Shown here: positions 1 through 10,046 of the stretch, piece by piece
Layout: each line of letters begins with the position of its first letter
Numbering within the stretch: the stretch's first letter is position 1
Source: Rhynchopus sp. YZ270_cl-10
Lineage: Eukaryota; Euglenozoa; Diplonemea; Diplonemida; Diplonemidae
DNA length: 64,000 nucleotides
Reading direction: 5' to 3'
NCBI GenBank assembly: GCA_964035575.1
Contig: OZ037919.1
Span: forward strand, 992,001 to 1,056,000
Program-made: the position numbers and the translations under genes
The notes under the pieces: generated by a model
The model's database searches: none
Told to the model about the DNA's origin: nothing
What the model saw: only the letters and a program-made list of their open reading frames with translations

Positions 1-971
1 TACCCAGTACCCAGTACCCAGTGTCTTCGAGAACCTAAAAATGCGTTTTGTTGAAATTTTCTGGCTTTTTCTGAACTTTTCCCAGCTACTTTTCTGGTCG
101 TAGCCGACTTTTCTGATCGAGTAGCTATTTTCACTTTTCTGGTGTATGAGTAGGTTTTCTGGGTGGGAGACTGGATTCTGGGTACAGTGGTGTGTCTGGG
201 CACCCAGGCACCTGGGTACTGGTGTATTTTCGGCCCAGGTACCCCGGTACACGGTACACTGGTGTACAAGGAAAAAAGTCGTGAAAAAGCAACCACAGCT
301 CCACATGACAAACACGAAAGTGTCCAGTCACGTGGGGCATTCATGCACTGAGGAGATAATGATCCAACAATTTACAAGAAAGATTACTTAACCTACTGCT
401 GGAAATTGCCAGGTCGTAGTAACACACAAAGTGCGCCTCCGTTCGGGAATACCGGATATTCTAGAGACCAAAAAGGCCTCAAGAATATCTTCCGCTGGTC
501 AAGGTAGAACCGAGTGAACGGCCCAAGACCCCCGTGGAGAAGTTAAATGTTGTAATGCTATCAAGTACAAACTGCGACCACTGTCTTACCCTCCTCAATG
601 CATGGTGGAAGATGTCTTTCACAACAAATATCCTGTACACAGGTACACAGATACACAGGTACACAGGTACACAGGTAAAACCCGTTAAAATTGTGTGTGA
701 AAGTTAAAAATAGCTATATTTGCATTTTTCGCCCAGCATTGAGGACACATAGGCCCACCAAGGGCAATTTTGTGATGTCAAAAAAATTTTTTTTTCGGCC
801 CAAAAATTGACTTGTTTTCGGTAAAACCCACTAAAAATTGTGGTACTCTAAACTGCGTTTTAGACCCCCACAGATGCTCAAAAGTGCCAAATTTTGCTTT
901 TAATGGCCTCAAATCGTCGAAATTAGCCCTAAACGGGGGCAAAAAAAAATTTTCGAGAGTCCCTTTCCCTG
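1..971 (-). repeat. Left arm of ~970-bp inverted repeat (satellite, unit A1, unit C1)
   Basis: This arm is the near-exact reverse complement of 15575-16545. In order it holds three copies of the heptamer satellite at the window edge, a 'GTGTACCGGGG'-type block (220-275), unit A (core 342-604), a short (GTACACAG)n minisatellite (636-680) and unit C (about 721-971). The peptides translated from matching frames in the two arms differ by one residue in 61, so the arms are very similar and probably young or kept alike by conversion. The satellite most likely continues to the left of the window. No coding function is seen. Confidence 0.9.
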
Positions 972-978
972 GGAGGCT

Positions 979-1207
979 CCGTAATTACGTACCCTAGGGT
1001 CCGTAATTACGGACCCTAGGGTACGTAATTACGGACCCTAGGGTACGTAATTACGGACCCTAGGGTCCGTAATTACGTACCCTAGGGTACGTAATGACAC
1101 TCCGTAAAGAGGGAGTGTCCTAACATGCCGTTTTACGGACCCTCGGGGTGTGCGGACCCCGCCGTGTACCTTAGTGGTGCACCGGGGGGGGGGGGGGGGG
1201 GGGGGGG
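979..1207. repeat. Palindromic array P1 with 24-G run
   Basis: Tandem ~22-bp units built from the self-complementary pieces GTAATTAC and ACCCTAGGGT, followed by the hairpin GACACTCC...GGAGTGTC, a CGGACCCTCGGGG segment and a run of 24 G (1184-1207). The same block lies inverted at 12550-12758, ending in a C run, and a third copy stands at 18837-19105. Every unit is a palindrome, so the array can fold in many registers. The homopolymer abuts the foldback element that follows. Confidence 0.9.
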
Positions 1208-2395
1208 TAGGGGATACGACTCCAGCCATTTTGGCTGGGACCAAACGCACGGAAAATTCATTTGGCATTATCTGGCCATCTCCAAGGCAACTGCGGGTGA
1301 AAAACACCCTCAGAGTGGGTCACAGGGGGCCTGTGGGTCGAAAAACGACCCAGAAGCCACCCCAGAATACAAAAAAATGGAAAAAAATAGTGAAAAAACG
1401 GCTTTTTTCACGTTTTGGCCACTTTGGGCAAAATAGCGATTTTTCGAGAAAAAAATCAAAAACCGGGATATTTTTTGACATCACAAAGCCTCCTTTGGCA
1501 CAAATATACCCCAAAAGTGGCCTGTGAGTCCATTCCAACCTGTTTTGGACATATTTGACACTTTTGGAAGTGTTTTTTTGGTGTTTTTAGGTCAAAAAAA
1601 TGCCCAAGACGTCCCCAAGACATCCCCAAGACACTTTGCACACCCCCTGTTACGGTCATATTTTTTTCGTTTTTTTGCCTGAAACCCCCAAAATACCCCT
1701 CCCGGACCCCACATAGTCCCGAATATCCATCACACACCCACTCAGAGTGAGTAGAAGCACCCCAAAAAAAATATTTTTTAAAGCCCTTCAACTTCAACAT
1801 GGATGCTGCCGAAACTGAAGCACAATTTTAGGGCTTTAAAAAATATTTTTTTTGGGGTGCTTCTACTCACTCTGAGTGGGTGTGTGATGGATATTCGGGA
1901 CTATGTGGGGTCCGGGAGGGGTATTTTGGGGGTTTCAGGCAAAAAAACGAAAAAAATATGACCGTAACAGGGGGTGTGCAAAGTGTCTTGGGGATGTCTT
2001 GGGGACGTCTTGGGCATTTTTTTGACCTAAAAACACCAAAAAAACACTTCCAAAAGTGTCAAATATGTCCAAAACAGGTTGGAATGGACTCACAGGCCAC
2101 TTTTGGGGTATATTTGTGCCAAAGGAGGCTTTGTGATGTCAAAAAATATCCCGGTTTTTGATTTTTTTCTCGAAAAATCGCTATTTTGCCCAAAGTGGCC
2201 AAAACGTGAAAAAAGCCGTTTTTTCACTATTTTTTTCCATTTTTTTGTATTCTGGGGTGGCTTCTGGGTCGTTTTTCGACCCACAGGCCCCCTGTGACCC
2301 ACTCTGAGGGTGTTTTTCACCCGCAGTTGCCTTGGAGATGACCAGATAATGCCAAATGAATTTTCCGTGCGCAAAAAATGGCTGGAGTCGTACCC
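1208..2395. repeat. Foldback element X, ~590-bp arms
   Basis: The left arm (about 1208-1790) is repeated in reverse complement at about 1830-2395, with a spacer of only ~40 nt that contains 'ATGGATGCTGCC'. Arm similarity is near-perfect, and the ORFs seen in both arms are the same peptide in opposite orientation. Sequences close to the arm ends (GATACGACTCCAGCCATTTT) also match. Both arms carry a TTTTGACATCACAAA motif that is shared with unit C, so the two are related. Such a palindrome resembles a foldback transposon. No transposase is present. Confidence 0.9.
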
Positions 2396-2640
2396 CCTAG
2401 GCATAGTGTGCAGACGAACAAAATGTTCGTCGATGTTCGTCGTGGGGGGAAAAAAAAAGTGTTCGTCGATGTTCGTCGTTGTTCGTCGATGTTCGTCGTT
2501 GTTCGTCGTGGGTTGCCCTTGTGGCAGGGACCTGCTCGTCGATGTTCGTCGATGTTCGTCGACGAACATCGACGAACAAAACCGACGAACATTTTGTTCG
2601 TCGACGAACCAAAAATGTTCGTCTGCACACTATGCCTAGG
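2396..2640. repeat. Foldback element Y with GTTCGTCGAT minisatellite
   Basis: The ends CCTAGGCATAGTGTGCAGAC and its complement bracket a core of short GTTCGTCG(A/T)T units that switch orientation near 2560, so the whole element is self-complementary. It lies directly against the right end of element X and is followed by a 23-G run (2639-2661). The many ORFs through it (M-F-V-D-V-R-R type peptides) are products of the repeat and not genes. Confidence 0.85.
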
Positions 2641-2661
2641 GGGGGGGGGGGGGGGGGGGGG

Positions 2662-2962
2662 CAGAAATTATTTTTCTTTTTCTGAAAATTAAAAAAAGGG
2701 CATTTTTTTTTTGACCAGGTGGCGGCGTAGATTCATCGTTTATATCTTTGAGGCGTTTGCACGACACTCCTCTCCAACAACTGTGTTCTGTGACGAAAAG
2801 ACTGCCCATATTTTTTTAACCCAGCGTCTTCCAGCGCGATTACGATAACTATGTGCACAGGCACATTACAAAAAAACCTTTTTACAAACGAAAAAGCCTC
2901 CATTTTTCTTCTTCTTTTAAAAACAACCACTTTCCCCCTCTCAGCAACTCTACAGAAGCCAT
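2662..2962 (+). promoter_or_regulatory. 5' flank of discoidin-like gene; possible splice acceptor
   Basis: This 300-nt flank holds one weak member of the GGCGTTTGCAC motif family (2718-2766) and then a pyrimidine tract (2929-2942) ending in CTCAG (AG at 2943-2944). A second CTACAG stands nearer the ATG. A pyrimidine tract and AG just before a start codon would suit a cis- or trans-splice acceptor. That role is inferred; the tract itself is seen. No TATA-like or initiator motif could be assigned. Confidence 0.35.
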
Positions 2963-3619
2963 ATGCCCTCATCCCTTTGGGCATGCTTACCTTTACTATT
3001 ATGCATCATGTACGCCGAGACTGCGTGCTCTGCACACCTACAGAGTATTCCGTTTAGTTACTTCTATGAACGCAGCCCTGTTCCTGTTGGTGAGTACTAT
3101 GGAGACCGCAAGAGACGTGCCTTGAACGATGCATACCGACCGTACACGATTTCCTTTGACAACAGCGTTGCGGTCAGCGCAGCGGAGAACCCTGGATTGG
3201 TGGTGTATTTTGCAAGCCCGGTGGACGTCGTGCGGGTCGCGCTGTACTACATTGTGAAGGCGGAGTGGGCGAAGTTTGCAATAAAATCGTTTACCCTCGA
3301 GGCAAGCTCAGACGGGATTCACTACCACTCCCGCCAGACACACCGCACAACACACACAACGCTCGCATTGGACGACCGCTATTCAACTGAAAAGACACTT
3401 CTCCCGCTCTACAACATCCGGTACATCCGTTTCGTCAGCATCGAGGCTGTCGCACAGAATGCATGCCTCACCGAGGTTGAGTTCGAAGGTACCGTCCACG
3501 CACAGAGCACCGAAACCGCAGGACAGCGCACGAAACGCGAGATTCCACAGAACAGTGCGTCGTCGAATGGGAAGACGCCTTTCTCTGATGGCATCTTCGA
3601 GAGGATGGCAGGGCGGTGA
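2963..3619 (+). CDS. Secreted discoidin (F5/8 type C)-like protein
   Basis: A 218-residue protein. Residues 1-22 form a hydrophobic signal peptide (MPSSLWACLPLLLC...), so it is likely secreted or surface-bound. Residues ~45-175 have the look of a galactose-binding/discoidin beta-sandwich: a buried strand LVVYFASPVDV, the 'FTLEASSDGIHY' strand typical of F5/8C domains, a 'NIRYIRFVSIEA' strand, and a late Cys before 'LTEVEFEG'. The last ~40 residues are polar and probably disordered. No transmembrane segment or GPI-type tail is visible. This start is chosen because it gives the signal peptide and follows a pyrimidine tract; M16 is an unlikely alternative. The next gene, a receptor cyclase, lies 0.8 kb downstream on the same strand. 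A role in sugar or surface binding is inferred from the fold. The call rests on motif recognition, not on a search. Confidence 0.75.
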   Translation: MPSSLWACLPLLLCIMYAETACSAHLQSIPFSYFYERSPVPVGEYYGDRKRRALNDAYRPYTISFDNSVAVSAAENPGLVVYFASPVDVVRVALYYIVKAEWAKFAIKSFTLEASSDGIHYHSRQTHRTTHTTLALDDRYSTEKTLLPLYNIRYIRFVSIEAVAQNACLTEVEFEGTVHAQSTETAGQRTKREIPQNSASSNGKTPFSDGIFERMAGR

Positions 3620-4430
3620 GAGAGACCAGAGTGTTTCGAGCTATAAAGGGAAAGATTGCGCAGCGCCATTGAGGTGGAGAAGGGGAGTGGGGTTGATGGG
3701 GGCGTTGAAAGCAGTCTGTGGGGGTGGTTCGAAAGGGTGTGTTTTGGGGCATGTGCCCAAGGGTTGGTGTGCAGTGTGGCGTTAAAGGAAGGAGGAGCTG
3801 CATGGGTTCATTTTTTCTTTGTCGTGTGTTTTGTGTGTGTGTGCTGTGTATTGATTATCTCCCCCAGTGTTGTTGGGAGTTCCCTGGTTTTTTTTTCTTT
3901 CTGGGATATCTTTGTGTTGTGTTGTGGATTTAGGCGTATGTGTGCGCACATGATTTCATCTTACAAAAAAAAGTGAACGAAACGAAGCAAACAACAACAA
4001 GTGGAGGAGGGGTTTTTTTTGAAGCTTCATCATTTTTTATTCACTTCCTTATTGCTGTATGGCGTATTCTGTGATTCTGGCATCAGATGTAAGCTGCCTG
4101 AATCGCAGCTACGCGCACAGTGTTCCCCCGGGGGTGCACTTCCTTGCTTACTGTGCAGTTATCTCTATCCCTACCTGTCCCCCTATTCCGGCTGACCACA
4201 GCAGACGAAGTTCCCCTTCACCAATCACAATACCCATTACAGCCGACCCCCCCTCTTCAGCCCGTCCCCCACCTCCATTATACAACAAACAGGAACGTGG
4301 TCAAAACAAAACAACACAAAACCACCACCACCCACCTCAAGCGAACCACCCCCCCACCCACCCAAAAGCAGGGGGGTGTGTGCGGTGGGCACAAAAAGCG
4401 GGGCGAAACTTTCAAAAAAAAAAAATAATA
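3620..4430 (+). other. Intergenic spacer between discoidin-like and cyclase genes
   Basis: About 0.8 kb with no credible gene. It starts GC-rich and G-heavy (3620-3790), passes through T/G-rich sequence with a short GTGTGT run near 3830, and ends in a C-rich tract (about 4190-4375) full of CCCC and CCACC blocks. CTCTTCAG (AG at 4259-4260) could be an acceptor for the cyclase mRNA. The cyclase frame stays open upstream to 4059, but that stretch translates into low-complexity Pro/His/Lys sequence without conserved features. Confidence 0.6.
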
Positions 4431-7361
4431 ATGAAATCCACGACAATGAGTCTCTCAGTCGTCGCACCTCTGTTCTGCACAATGTTGTGTGCGGCGTTTG
4501 GCGTTGCTGCCGCTGATGAAGACGAATCCTTCTTCATCGAGGTTCTTGCACAGGACGGGGAAGTACGCTCACCAATGGCAGTCTCGACTGACCTCACTAC
4601 CGGTATCACCTATGTTGGCACCCCCTGGGCAGACTGCACCAATAAAGACCCTGCAGGCGAACGAGTAGACGAAGGGCTTTCTGGGTTTGTTGGAATGTCA
4701 TTCACACTTCCCAGCGATGGGCTCTATCAGATCAATGCCAAGGTGCGTACACCTGACTCGCTTTCCGACTCATTCTGGGCGGTCATCGACAACGGCGGGA
4801 AACAACAGTGGGCGACCAAATCCGACAACACCTTCCACTGGGCGGTGTTCGACCCTGCGGCCACTTCAAACGACGATCTTTCGCAACAATGCCATTTTTT
4901 TCAAGAAGGGCTCCATTCTTTGAAGCTCTTCGTCCGCGAACCTGGAGCGGACATCCAGCTCCTCAACATAACCGCACCCCCTCCGATGGAGTTCACTACC
5001 TTCCCTGAAGGGTGTTCTGGTGGCTGCCGGCCTTCTGGAGGCTCTTTGGTGCGGCTCAATCATCTGTCAGGTCTATGTGGGCCTGATACTGTAGGAAACC
5101 TCTCTGTCGAGGTCAATGGCCAGCCATGTACCGAAGTGGACTTCGAAGATGCAACGATCATTGTCTGTCTTGCACCCCCATGGACAGAGGGGCAGCCTTT
5201 GAACGCTTCTGTGGTGATCACTCAAGGAACCTCGTCGGTGACCACACAGCTTCTGTACCAAGCTGTTGATTCTGATAAAGCTGCGGACAACAAAGGATTG
5301 ATCATCGGGGTCGTCTGTGGTGCAGGCGCCTTCGCGATCATCGCTGCAATCATTGTATACAAAAGCACGACAGAAATGCGCGCATACCGCAAAAAGTTCC
5401 ACACCGCATCCATTGCAGAAGATATGGCAGAAAAGGTCGCAAAAATGGAGCTCGATCAGCTCGAATATTTGGTCGACATCGAAAACCCTACAAAAACACA
5501 ACGTTCTTTCCAAACCATTGTCAAAGCGTTAACCTACTACAAGACGTACCTCCCCGAGGCGTTGTTCACCGGGTGGAAAAGAGAGGATTCTGGGGAGATG
5601 GACACCCCATCGGGCTTCCGTTCTGTGGTCGGGTCTGTCTGTGGTTCCACAGCGCCCGGTGCAGACAGCTCTGTTGCGATCGTTTTTACTGACATCCAAG
5701 GTTCCACCTCAATCTGGGAGTCCTCCCCATCAGCGATGCGGAAGGCGTTGAAAATCCACAACTCCGTTATCCGGAAGGCGCTTCAGGAGTTTAAGGGGTA
5801 TGAGGTGAAAACCATTGGCGACGCTTTTATGGTAGCCTTTGACGACTGCATTGATGCCTGCTGCTTTGCGCTTGCCGTTCAAGAAAGCCTCTACGAGCGT
5901 GACGACTGGCCGTCCGATCTTGCAAACTGCGGCCTCCCTCACGTCGCCACCTCCCCAGGGTGGAAGGGCCTGCGTCTCCGCCTAGGAGTCAACTGGGGAG
6001 ATGTAGATGTGGAGGTCGACCCTTTTACTGGAAAGTCCGATTATTTTGGCCAAACCGTTAACAAAGCTGCGAGGATCGAGAATGCATGCATTCCCGGTGG
6101 AGTCGCGGTGGCAGAAGAAGTCATTGAGGTCATCCGCTCTGCGGGGTACCGCCTTCTGGGCAACCCGATTGAACTGCCTATGACGAGAGTTGCATTGCGT
6201 GGCGTCCAGGGAACCACCAGCTTGGCGCTGCTTCTCCCACAGTCGCTTGCGGCACGGAAGAACGACCTCACCGAGTCGCTGCTACGCAAGCAAAGCGCGC
6301 AGGAAGACACCCTAGTACGCGTACCCTCGCATCGGCAGAAGGCGGTGTGTATGGACCCCACAGCCATGCTGGAGATGAGCCGTTATGAGACCTTCGAAGC
6401 AGTCGCCTCCGCGTCTGTTGGCCACATCCGTTTAGGGTTTACAGAGTGCGTGAGTGGTATTGCAGAACCGCATCACCCAGTGAACACCGTCATCTCAGGC
6501 GTCTTGCTCGGCTCAGAACGGACGGAGGGGTCGGTCATCTCGCTCCACTCCAACACCGTCATCATCGGGTGGAACACAATGCACCGTTGCTCCAGCCATC
6601 TGCAGGCTGCAGTGCGCTTTGCGGGATTGGTACACAAAACCTTGGGAGGCAACGACCATGGCATTAAAGCGCATATTGGTATCGGAACTTCGAATATTTT
6701 GTACGGAAAGGTCGGAACCCGCGATCACAAATTTGTTACCGTCATCGGAGAGTGTGTCGAGATGAGCGAACGCATTGTGACGACCGCTAAGGAGTTGGGT
6801 GTCTTCGCGCTCTCCTGCTCCCTCCCAGGGCACCGTTCCGTCTCTTTGGACCCAGGTCTGCGTGGATTGATCCGCCCCGTTTCCATTCACATCCAAGGCA
6901 AAGGAAAGGATCCGGTAAACGTCTACGAACTGCGTTGCAGTGCATTCCAAAGTGGCGGTCTTCACGTCGGTTTCTCAGACGCAGATAAGGCTGGGACAAG
7001 CGACTGGGGGTGGACCGATGAATACACTGAGGCCTTCAAGGCCGGTGATTTTGAGGCGATCTTGACAAAATCTTCGGATGAAGTTTTAATTAAAGTCGCG
7101 CGTAGGATGGAAGGCTCGCCACTGCTGCAGAGGGTTCATACCGAAGCCCAGCTTAAGCCGCCGCCTGGGTCACCGCTGTCCCCTGGCAAATCCTCAAACG
7201 GGGGTGTCGCTCCGCCAGTGGAACAAAGCCCTGCTCCTGCAATAGCGCCGCACTCAGCGCTCCCGCAGCAGCCGTCCTCCTTCATGGCCGAAGAAAAGGG
7301 GCCCGCATCGCCGAACCAGCCAGAGAGAGAGCAGAGTGCTGACATTGAGGTGGAAATATAA
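4431..7361 (+). CDS. Receptor-type adenylate cyclase, tandem class III domains
   Basis: 976 residues, predicted to make cAMP from ATP on the inner face of the plasma membrane. Residues 1-28: signal peptide. Residues ~30-185: beta-rich carbohydrate-binding-like ectodomain. Residues ~187-280: IPT/TIG-like domain with CSGGC and GLCG. Residues 289-312: one transmembrane helix (GLIIGVVCGAGAFAIIAAII). Residues ~414-604: first cyclase domain with all expected residues: metal-binding D421 (FTDIQGS) and D464 (KTIGD), adenine-selecting K460 and D537 (SDYFG), transition-state N544 and R548 (TVNKAAR). Residues ~650-835: second cyclase homology domain lacking the FTD motif, with the metal and lysine positions changed (SLHSN), so probably a non-catalytic partner. 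The Pro/Ser-rich tail ends at 976. The start at 4431 follows AT-rich sequence and gives the signal peptide; an upstream in-frame ATG (4059) adds only low-complexity sequence. AATAAA-like runs follow the stop. Confidence 0.95.
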   Translation: MKSTTMSLSVVAPLFCTMLCAAFGVAAADEDESFFIEVLAQDGEVRSPMAVSTDLTTGITYVGTPWADCTNKDPAGERVDEGLSGFVGMSFTLPSDGLYQINAKVRTPDSLSDSFWAVIDNGGKQQWATKSDNTFHWAVFDPAATSNDDLSQQCHFFQEGLHSLKLFVREPGADIQLLNITAPPPMEFTTFPEGCSGGCRPSGGSLVRLNHLSGLCGPDTVGNLSVEVNGQPCTEVDFEDATIIVCLAPPWTEGQPLNASVVITQGTSSVTTQLLYQAVDSDKAADNKGLIIGVVCGAGAFAIIAAIIVYKSTTEMRAYRKKFHTASIAEDMAEKVAKMELDQLEYLVDIENPTKTQRSFQTIVKALTYYKTYLPEALFTGWKREDSGEMDTPSGFRSVVGSVCGSTAPGADSSVAIVFTDIQGSTSIWESSPSAMRKALKIHNSVIRKALQEFKGYEVKTIGDAFMVAFDDCIDACCFALAVQESLYERDDWPSDLANCGLPHVATSPGWKGLRLRLGVNWGDVDVEVDPFTGKSDYFGQTVNKAARIENACIPGGVAVAEEVIEVIRSAGYRLLGNPIELPMTRVALRGVQGTTSLALLLPQSLAARKNDLTESLLRKQSAQEDTLVRVPSHRQKAVCMDPTAMLEMSRYETFEAVASASVGHIRLGFTECVSGIAEPHHPVNTVISGVLLGSERTEGSVISLHSNTVIIGWNTMHRCSSHLQAAVRFAGLVHKTLGGNDHGIKAHIGIGTSNILYGKVGTRDHKFVTVIGECVEMSERIVTTAKELGVFALSCSLPGHRSVSLDPGLRGLIRPVSIHIQGKGKDPVNVYELRCSAFQSGGLHVGFSDADKAGTSDWGWTDEYTEAFKAGDFEAILTKSSDEVLIKVARRMEGSPLLQRVHTEAQLKPPPGSPLSPGKSSNGGVAPPVEQSPAPAIAPHSALPQQPSSFMAEEKGPASPNQPEREQSADIEVEI

Positions 7362-8016
7362 AAAAATAAATAAAAAAATGGGAAGAAATAAAAAAAAGGG
7401 CGGGGGGGAATGGGGAAAGGGGGGGAGCAAGGGGGGGTGGATTAGCAAAATAAAAATGTGGGGGAAAAAAAAAGTATTTCAAAGAAATTAAAGGTTTAGT
7501 AAAAGGGAAAGGAGATGAGAGAGGAGTCGGTCGTCTGAGATTTTTTTTGGGGGGGGGGGATTAGTTAGGTTGCCGGAGGAGGAGCCTGACCAGGCGGAGA
7601 CATCACATTGGGTAGGGAGGGCGGAGGAGGATTCAGAAGGAGGGGGGGGGAAAGTGTTGAATATTTCAAAATTGTTTAAATTTATCTTTTTTTGTGGGCG
7701 GTGAAGACTGCCCCCTCCCCCCCTGCAAGGCTTTTTCGCTCTGAAATCGTTTTGCTTTTGTGCCTAAATGTTCTGGAAGAAAGTACAGAATTTTTAAGGG
7801 TTGCCAAAACAAAAAAGTATTTTTAAAAAAGTTTCGAAAAAAAAGGCGGACTTTGTTTTCAATGAAAGATGTGAACATTTGAACCAACATTAAGGTGAGT
7901 ATCAGAATCTTTTTTTTATCTTTTCTTTTTATTCTTTCATTTTCTTTGCAGAAAAAAAAAGGAAGGATGTACGTGTTACACCCTTTAGTGCTTACTGTTT
8001 GTGTTATAAATAGTAA
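7362..8016. other. Low-complexity spacer after cyclase
   Basis: A/G-rich, then G-rich, then T-rich sequence that probably contains the 3' UTR of the cyclase. Overlapping AATAAA motifs lie right after the stop codon. I see no gene, no hairpin-family member and no clear terminal repeat here. Confidence 0.6.
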
Positions 8017-9620
8017 GTATATGGGTGAATTTTTTTTGCCCCCCCCCGTTTCAAATCACGAAACATTTTTTTTTTGGCAAAGACATTTTTCAGCTGGAAA
8101 GAAAAAAAATTTTTTTTTTTCGAGCACAGGCCCTGTCAGGGGGAATTTTTTTTTTTTTTTTTTTTTAACCCTTTAGACCCCAAGCCGTTTTTTCGACCCA
8201 CTTTTGAGTTTTGGTTTTTTGGGCTCTCCAACCGGTAAAGGGACCCCCGATGCAAATTTTTGATCGTACCTGGCCGCAATTGAAAGATTTTGAACACAGC
8301 TTCCAATTCCATTTTTTTAAGTTTTTTTTTGAAAAAAAATATTCCCCTCAAAATGAGGTAAGCATAAAATCCGCCTTTCGGTTTTTTACTCGTCCAGCAG
8401 AGCGAGGGAATACCCGTAAATTATTGCTGTCCGAAAATGGCGTTATTTGAAAGATTCGCCACAAAATCTTTTCAAAGAAAAAAAAATCGAGCAAAAAGTC
8501 CTAGTAGAACCCAACTTAGATGAGTGTAGCTCTGTTAGCAGCATGTCTAAAAATCGATTTCCCTAACGATTTACACTGAAACACCACTACACAACGAAAA
8601 AAGGCGATTTTTTCACGTTTTTTGGCATCTACAGGCCCGAAACACCCCCAGAATGGGTCAGAACGACCCTGTGAGCCGAAAATTCACAAAAAAATCACCC
8701 TAAAATACGAAAAAATAGTGAAAACCCGGCTTATAGTGTGTTTTGGGTGGGAATAAGGCAAAGGATAGTCAGAAAAACAGTGATTTTGGTGGCAGTCCTC
8801 ACGAACTTCCAAAGTGCACTCAGATGCACAAAAGTTTTCGATTCTTGCTTCTTTTGACAGATTTGACATCAAATCTTTCCAAATATGTAAAAATCTTTTC
8901 ACGAAAATGAGTAGAACCCTACTTATCAACCCTACTAGCCTTACGACCTTAGCAACGTACACCCCGTGATTTTGGTGGTAAAATCTCACCAAAATCCGAG
9001 GAAATCACAGATGCATAAAAGTTTTCGATTTTTGCGTATTTTGAAAGATGTGAACGAAATCTTTCCACACAAAAAAAGTGTTTTCACGAAAACGAGTAGA
9101 AAATTTTTGATGACATGGAGACTCTGAAAAGTGACCCTTTTTTCGTACTTTTCCACGCTCCCCGGCATCCAAGGAAAACTCAGATGCATAAAAGTGTTCT
9201 TAGATGGCGTATTTTGAAAGATCGGTGAAAAATCTTTCAAAATATAAAAAAATGTTTTTCTGAAACTGAGTAGAACCCCAGTAATAGCCTAGTGGTATTA
9301 GGAGGGTTATTTCAGGGGGTGTTGGTCAAAAAACATGATTTTCCGTGGCAGCTCCGCTTTCCCCCCAGCATCCAAAAAAATATTAGATGCAAAAAACTTT
9401 TCGATTCTTGCTTCTTTTGAAAGATCGGCGCAAAATCTTTCAAAATATAAAAAATGTTTTTCCCATTTTGAGTAGAATATTCCTAATTGTATGGCGCCAT
9501 TCTGCTACCCATATATGGGTATCTGGGGTCTAAAGGGTTAAACCTGAAAATTGTCTTTGCCGCGGAAAAATGTTTCGTGATTTGAAACGGGGGGGGGGCA
9601 AAAAAAAATCACCCATATGA
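8017..9620. mobile_element. Nested foldback element Z (two sets of inverted ends)
   Basis: The outer arms (8017-8100 and about 9545-9620) share GTATATGGGTGA, a C7-9/G7-9 run, CGTTTCAAATCACGAAACAT and GGCAAAGACA in inverted order. Inside them a second pair, TAACCCTTTAGACCCC (8166-8181) and its complement (9525-9540), bounds a 1.37-kb core. The core holds four or five degenerate ~190-bp direct repeats, each with GATGCATAAAAG, TTTTGAAAGATC and GAGTAGAA (clear copies from 8821, 9008, 9181 and 9384). No transposase frame exists. It reads as one non-autonomous terminal-inverted-repeat element inserted in another. Confidence 0.8.
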
Positions 9621-9928
9621 ATGTATACTTTTTATTCCTTCATTTTTTTTTTTTTGTCTTTGTTTACTGGGGGGTCGAATAGTATACAATAGTATATATC
9701 CTACTCAACTCCCCATCCCCCCCAGTTTTATTCACAAGGTGTGTTGGCCCAGACAAATTTTTTTTAAGGTGACTGAGTACCAGAAGCTTGGTTCATCTTA
9801 TAAAAACTATTTTTTTTGGAAGATGACCGAGCACGTCTTTCTTTCTTTTTCCAATTAAGACGATGCTGATGGGCAACTCGAGTTAGCTCCATCTTTCTTT
9901 CAAAAAAAAAAAGTTAAAAAAAAAACAC

Positions 9929-10046
9929 AGTGGAGATTGCACAACTGTGGCAACACAACCGAGGCAACTGCACTACTCCAAGAATTTATCAAAAATAGTG
10001 GAGCACACTCTAGGGTGGCTACACTAAAACAACCAAGTTTTCAAAA
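9929..10046 (+). repeat. F1 hairpin motifs, two adjacent copies
   Basis: Copy one (from 9929) pairs TGGAG with CTCCA around an inner TGCA/TGCA pair and is followed by TTTATCAAAAA. Copy two (from 9997) has AGTGGAG pairing with CTACACT (AGTG-CACT, then AG-CT), followed by ACAACCAAGTTTTCAAAAA. The same plan recurs at about ten other places in the window. The family could be a structured RNA or a very short non-autonomous element; the sequence alone does not decide. Confidence 0.6.

Noticed and set aside
2079-2692. ORFs rich in F-V-D-V-R-R and S-S-T-N-I-D-E-H
   Set aside because: They translate the GTTCGTCG minisatellite and the mirrored arms of element X; the same peptides appear in opposite orientations.
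4059-4430. Upstream in-frame extension of the cyclase from an ATG at 4059
   Set aside because: The added 124 residues are Pro/His/Lys-rich low complexity and would bury the signal peptide that starts at 4431.
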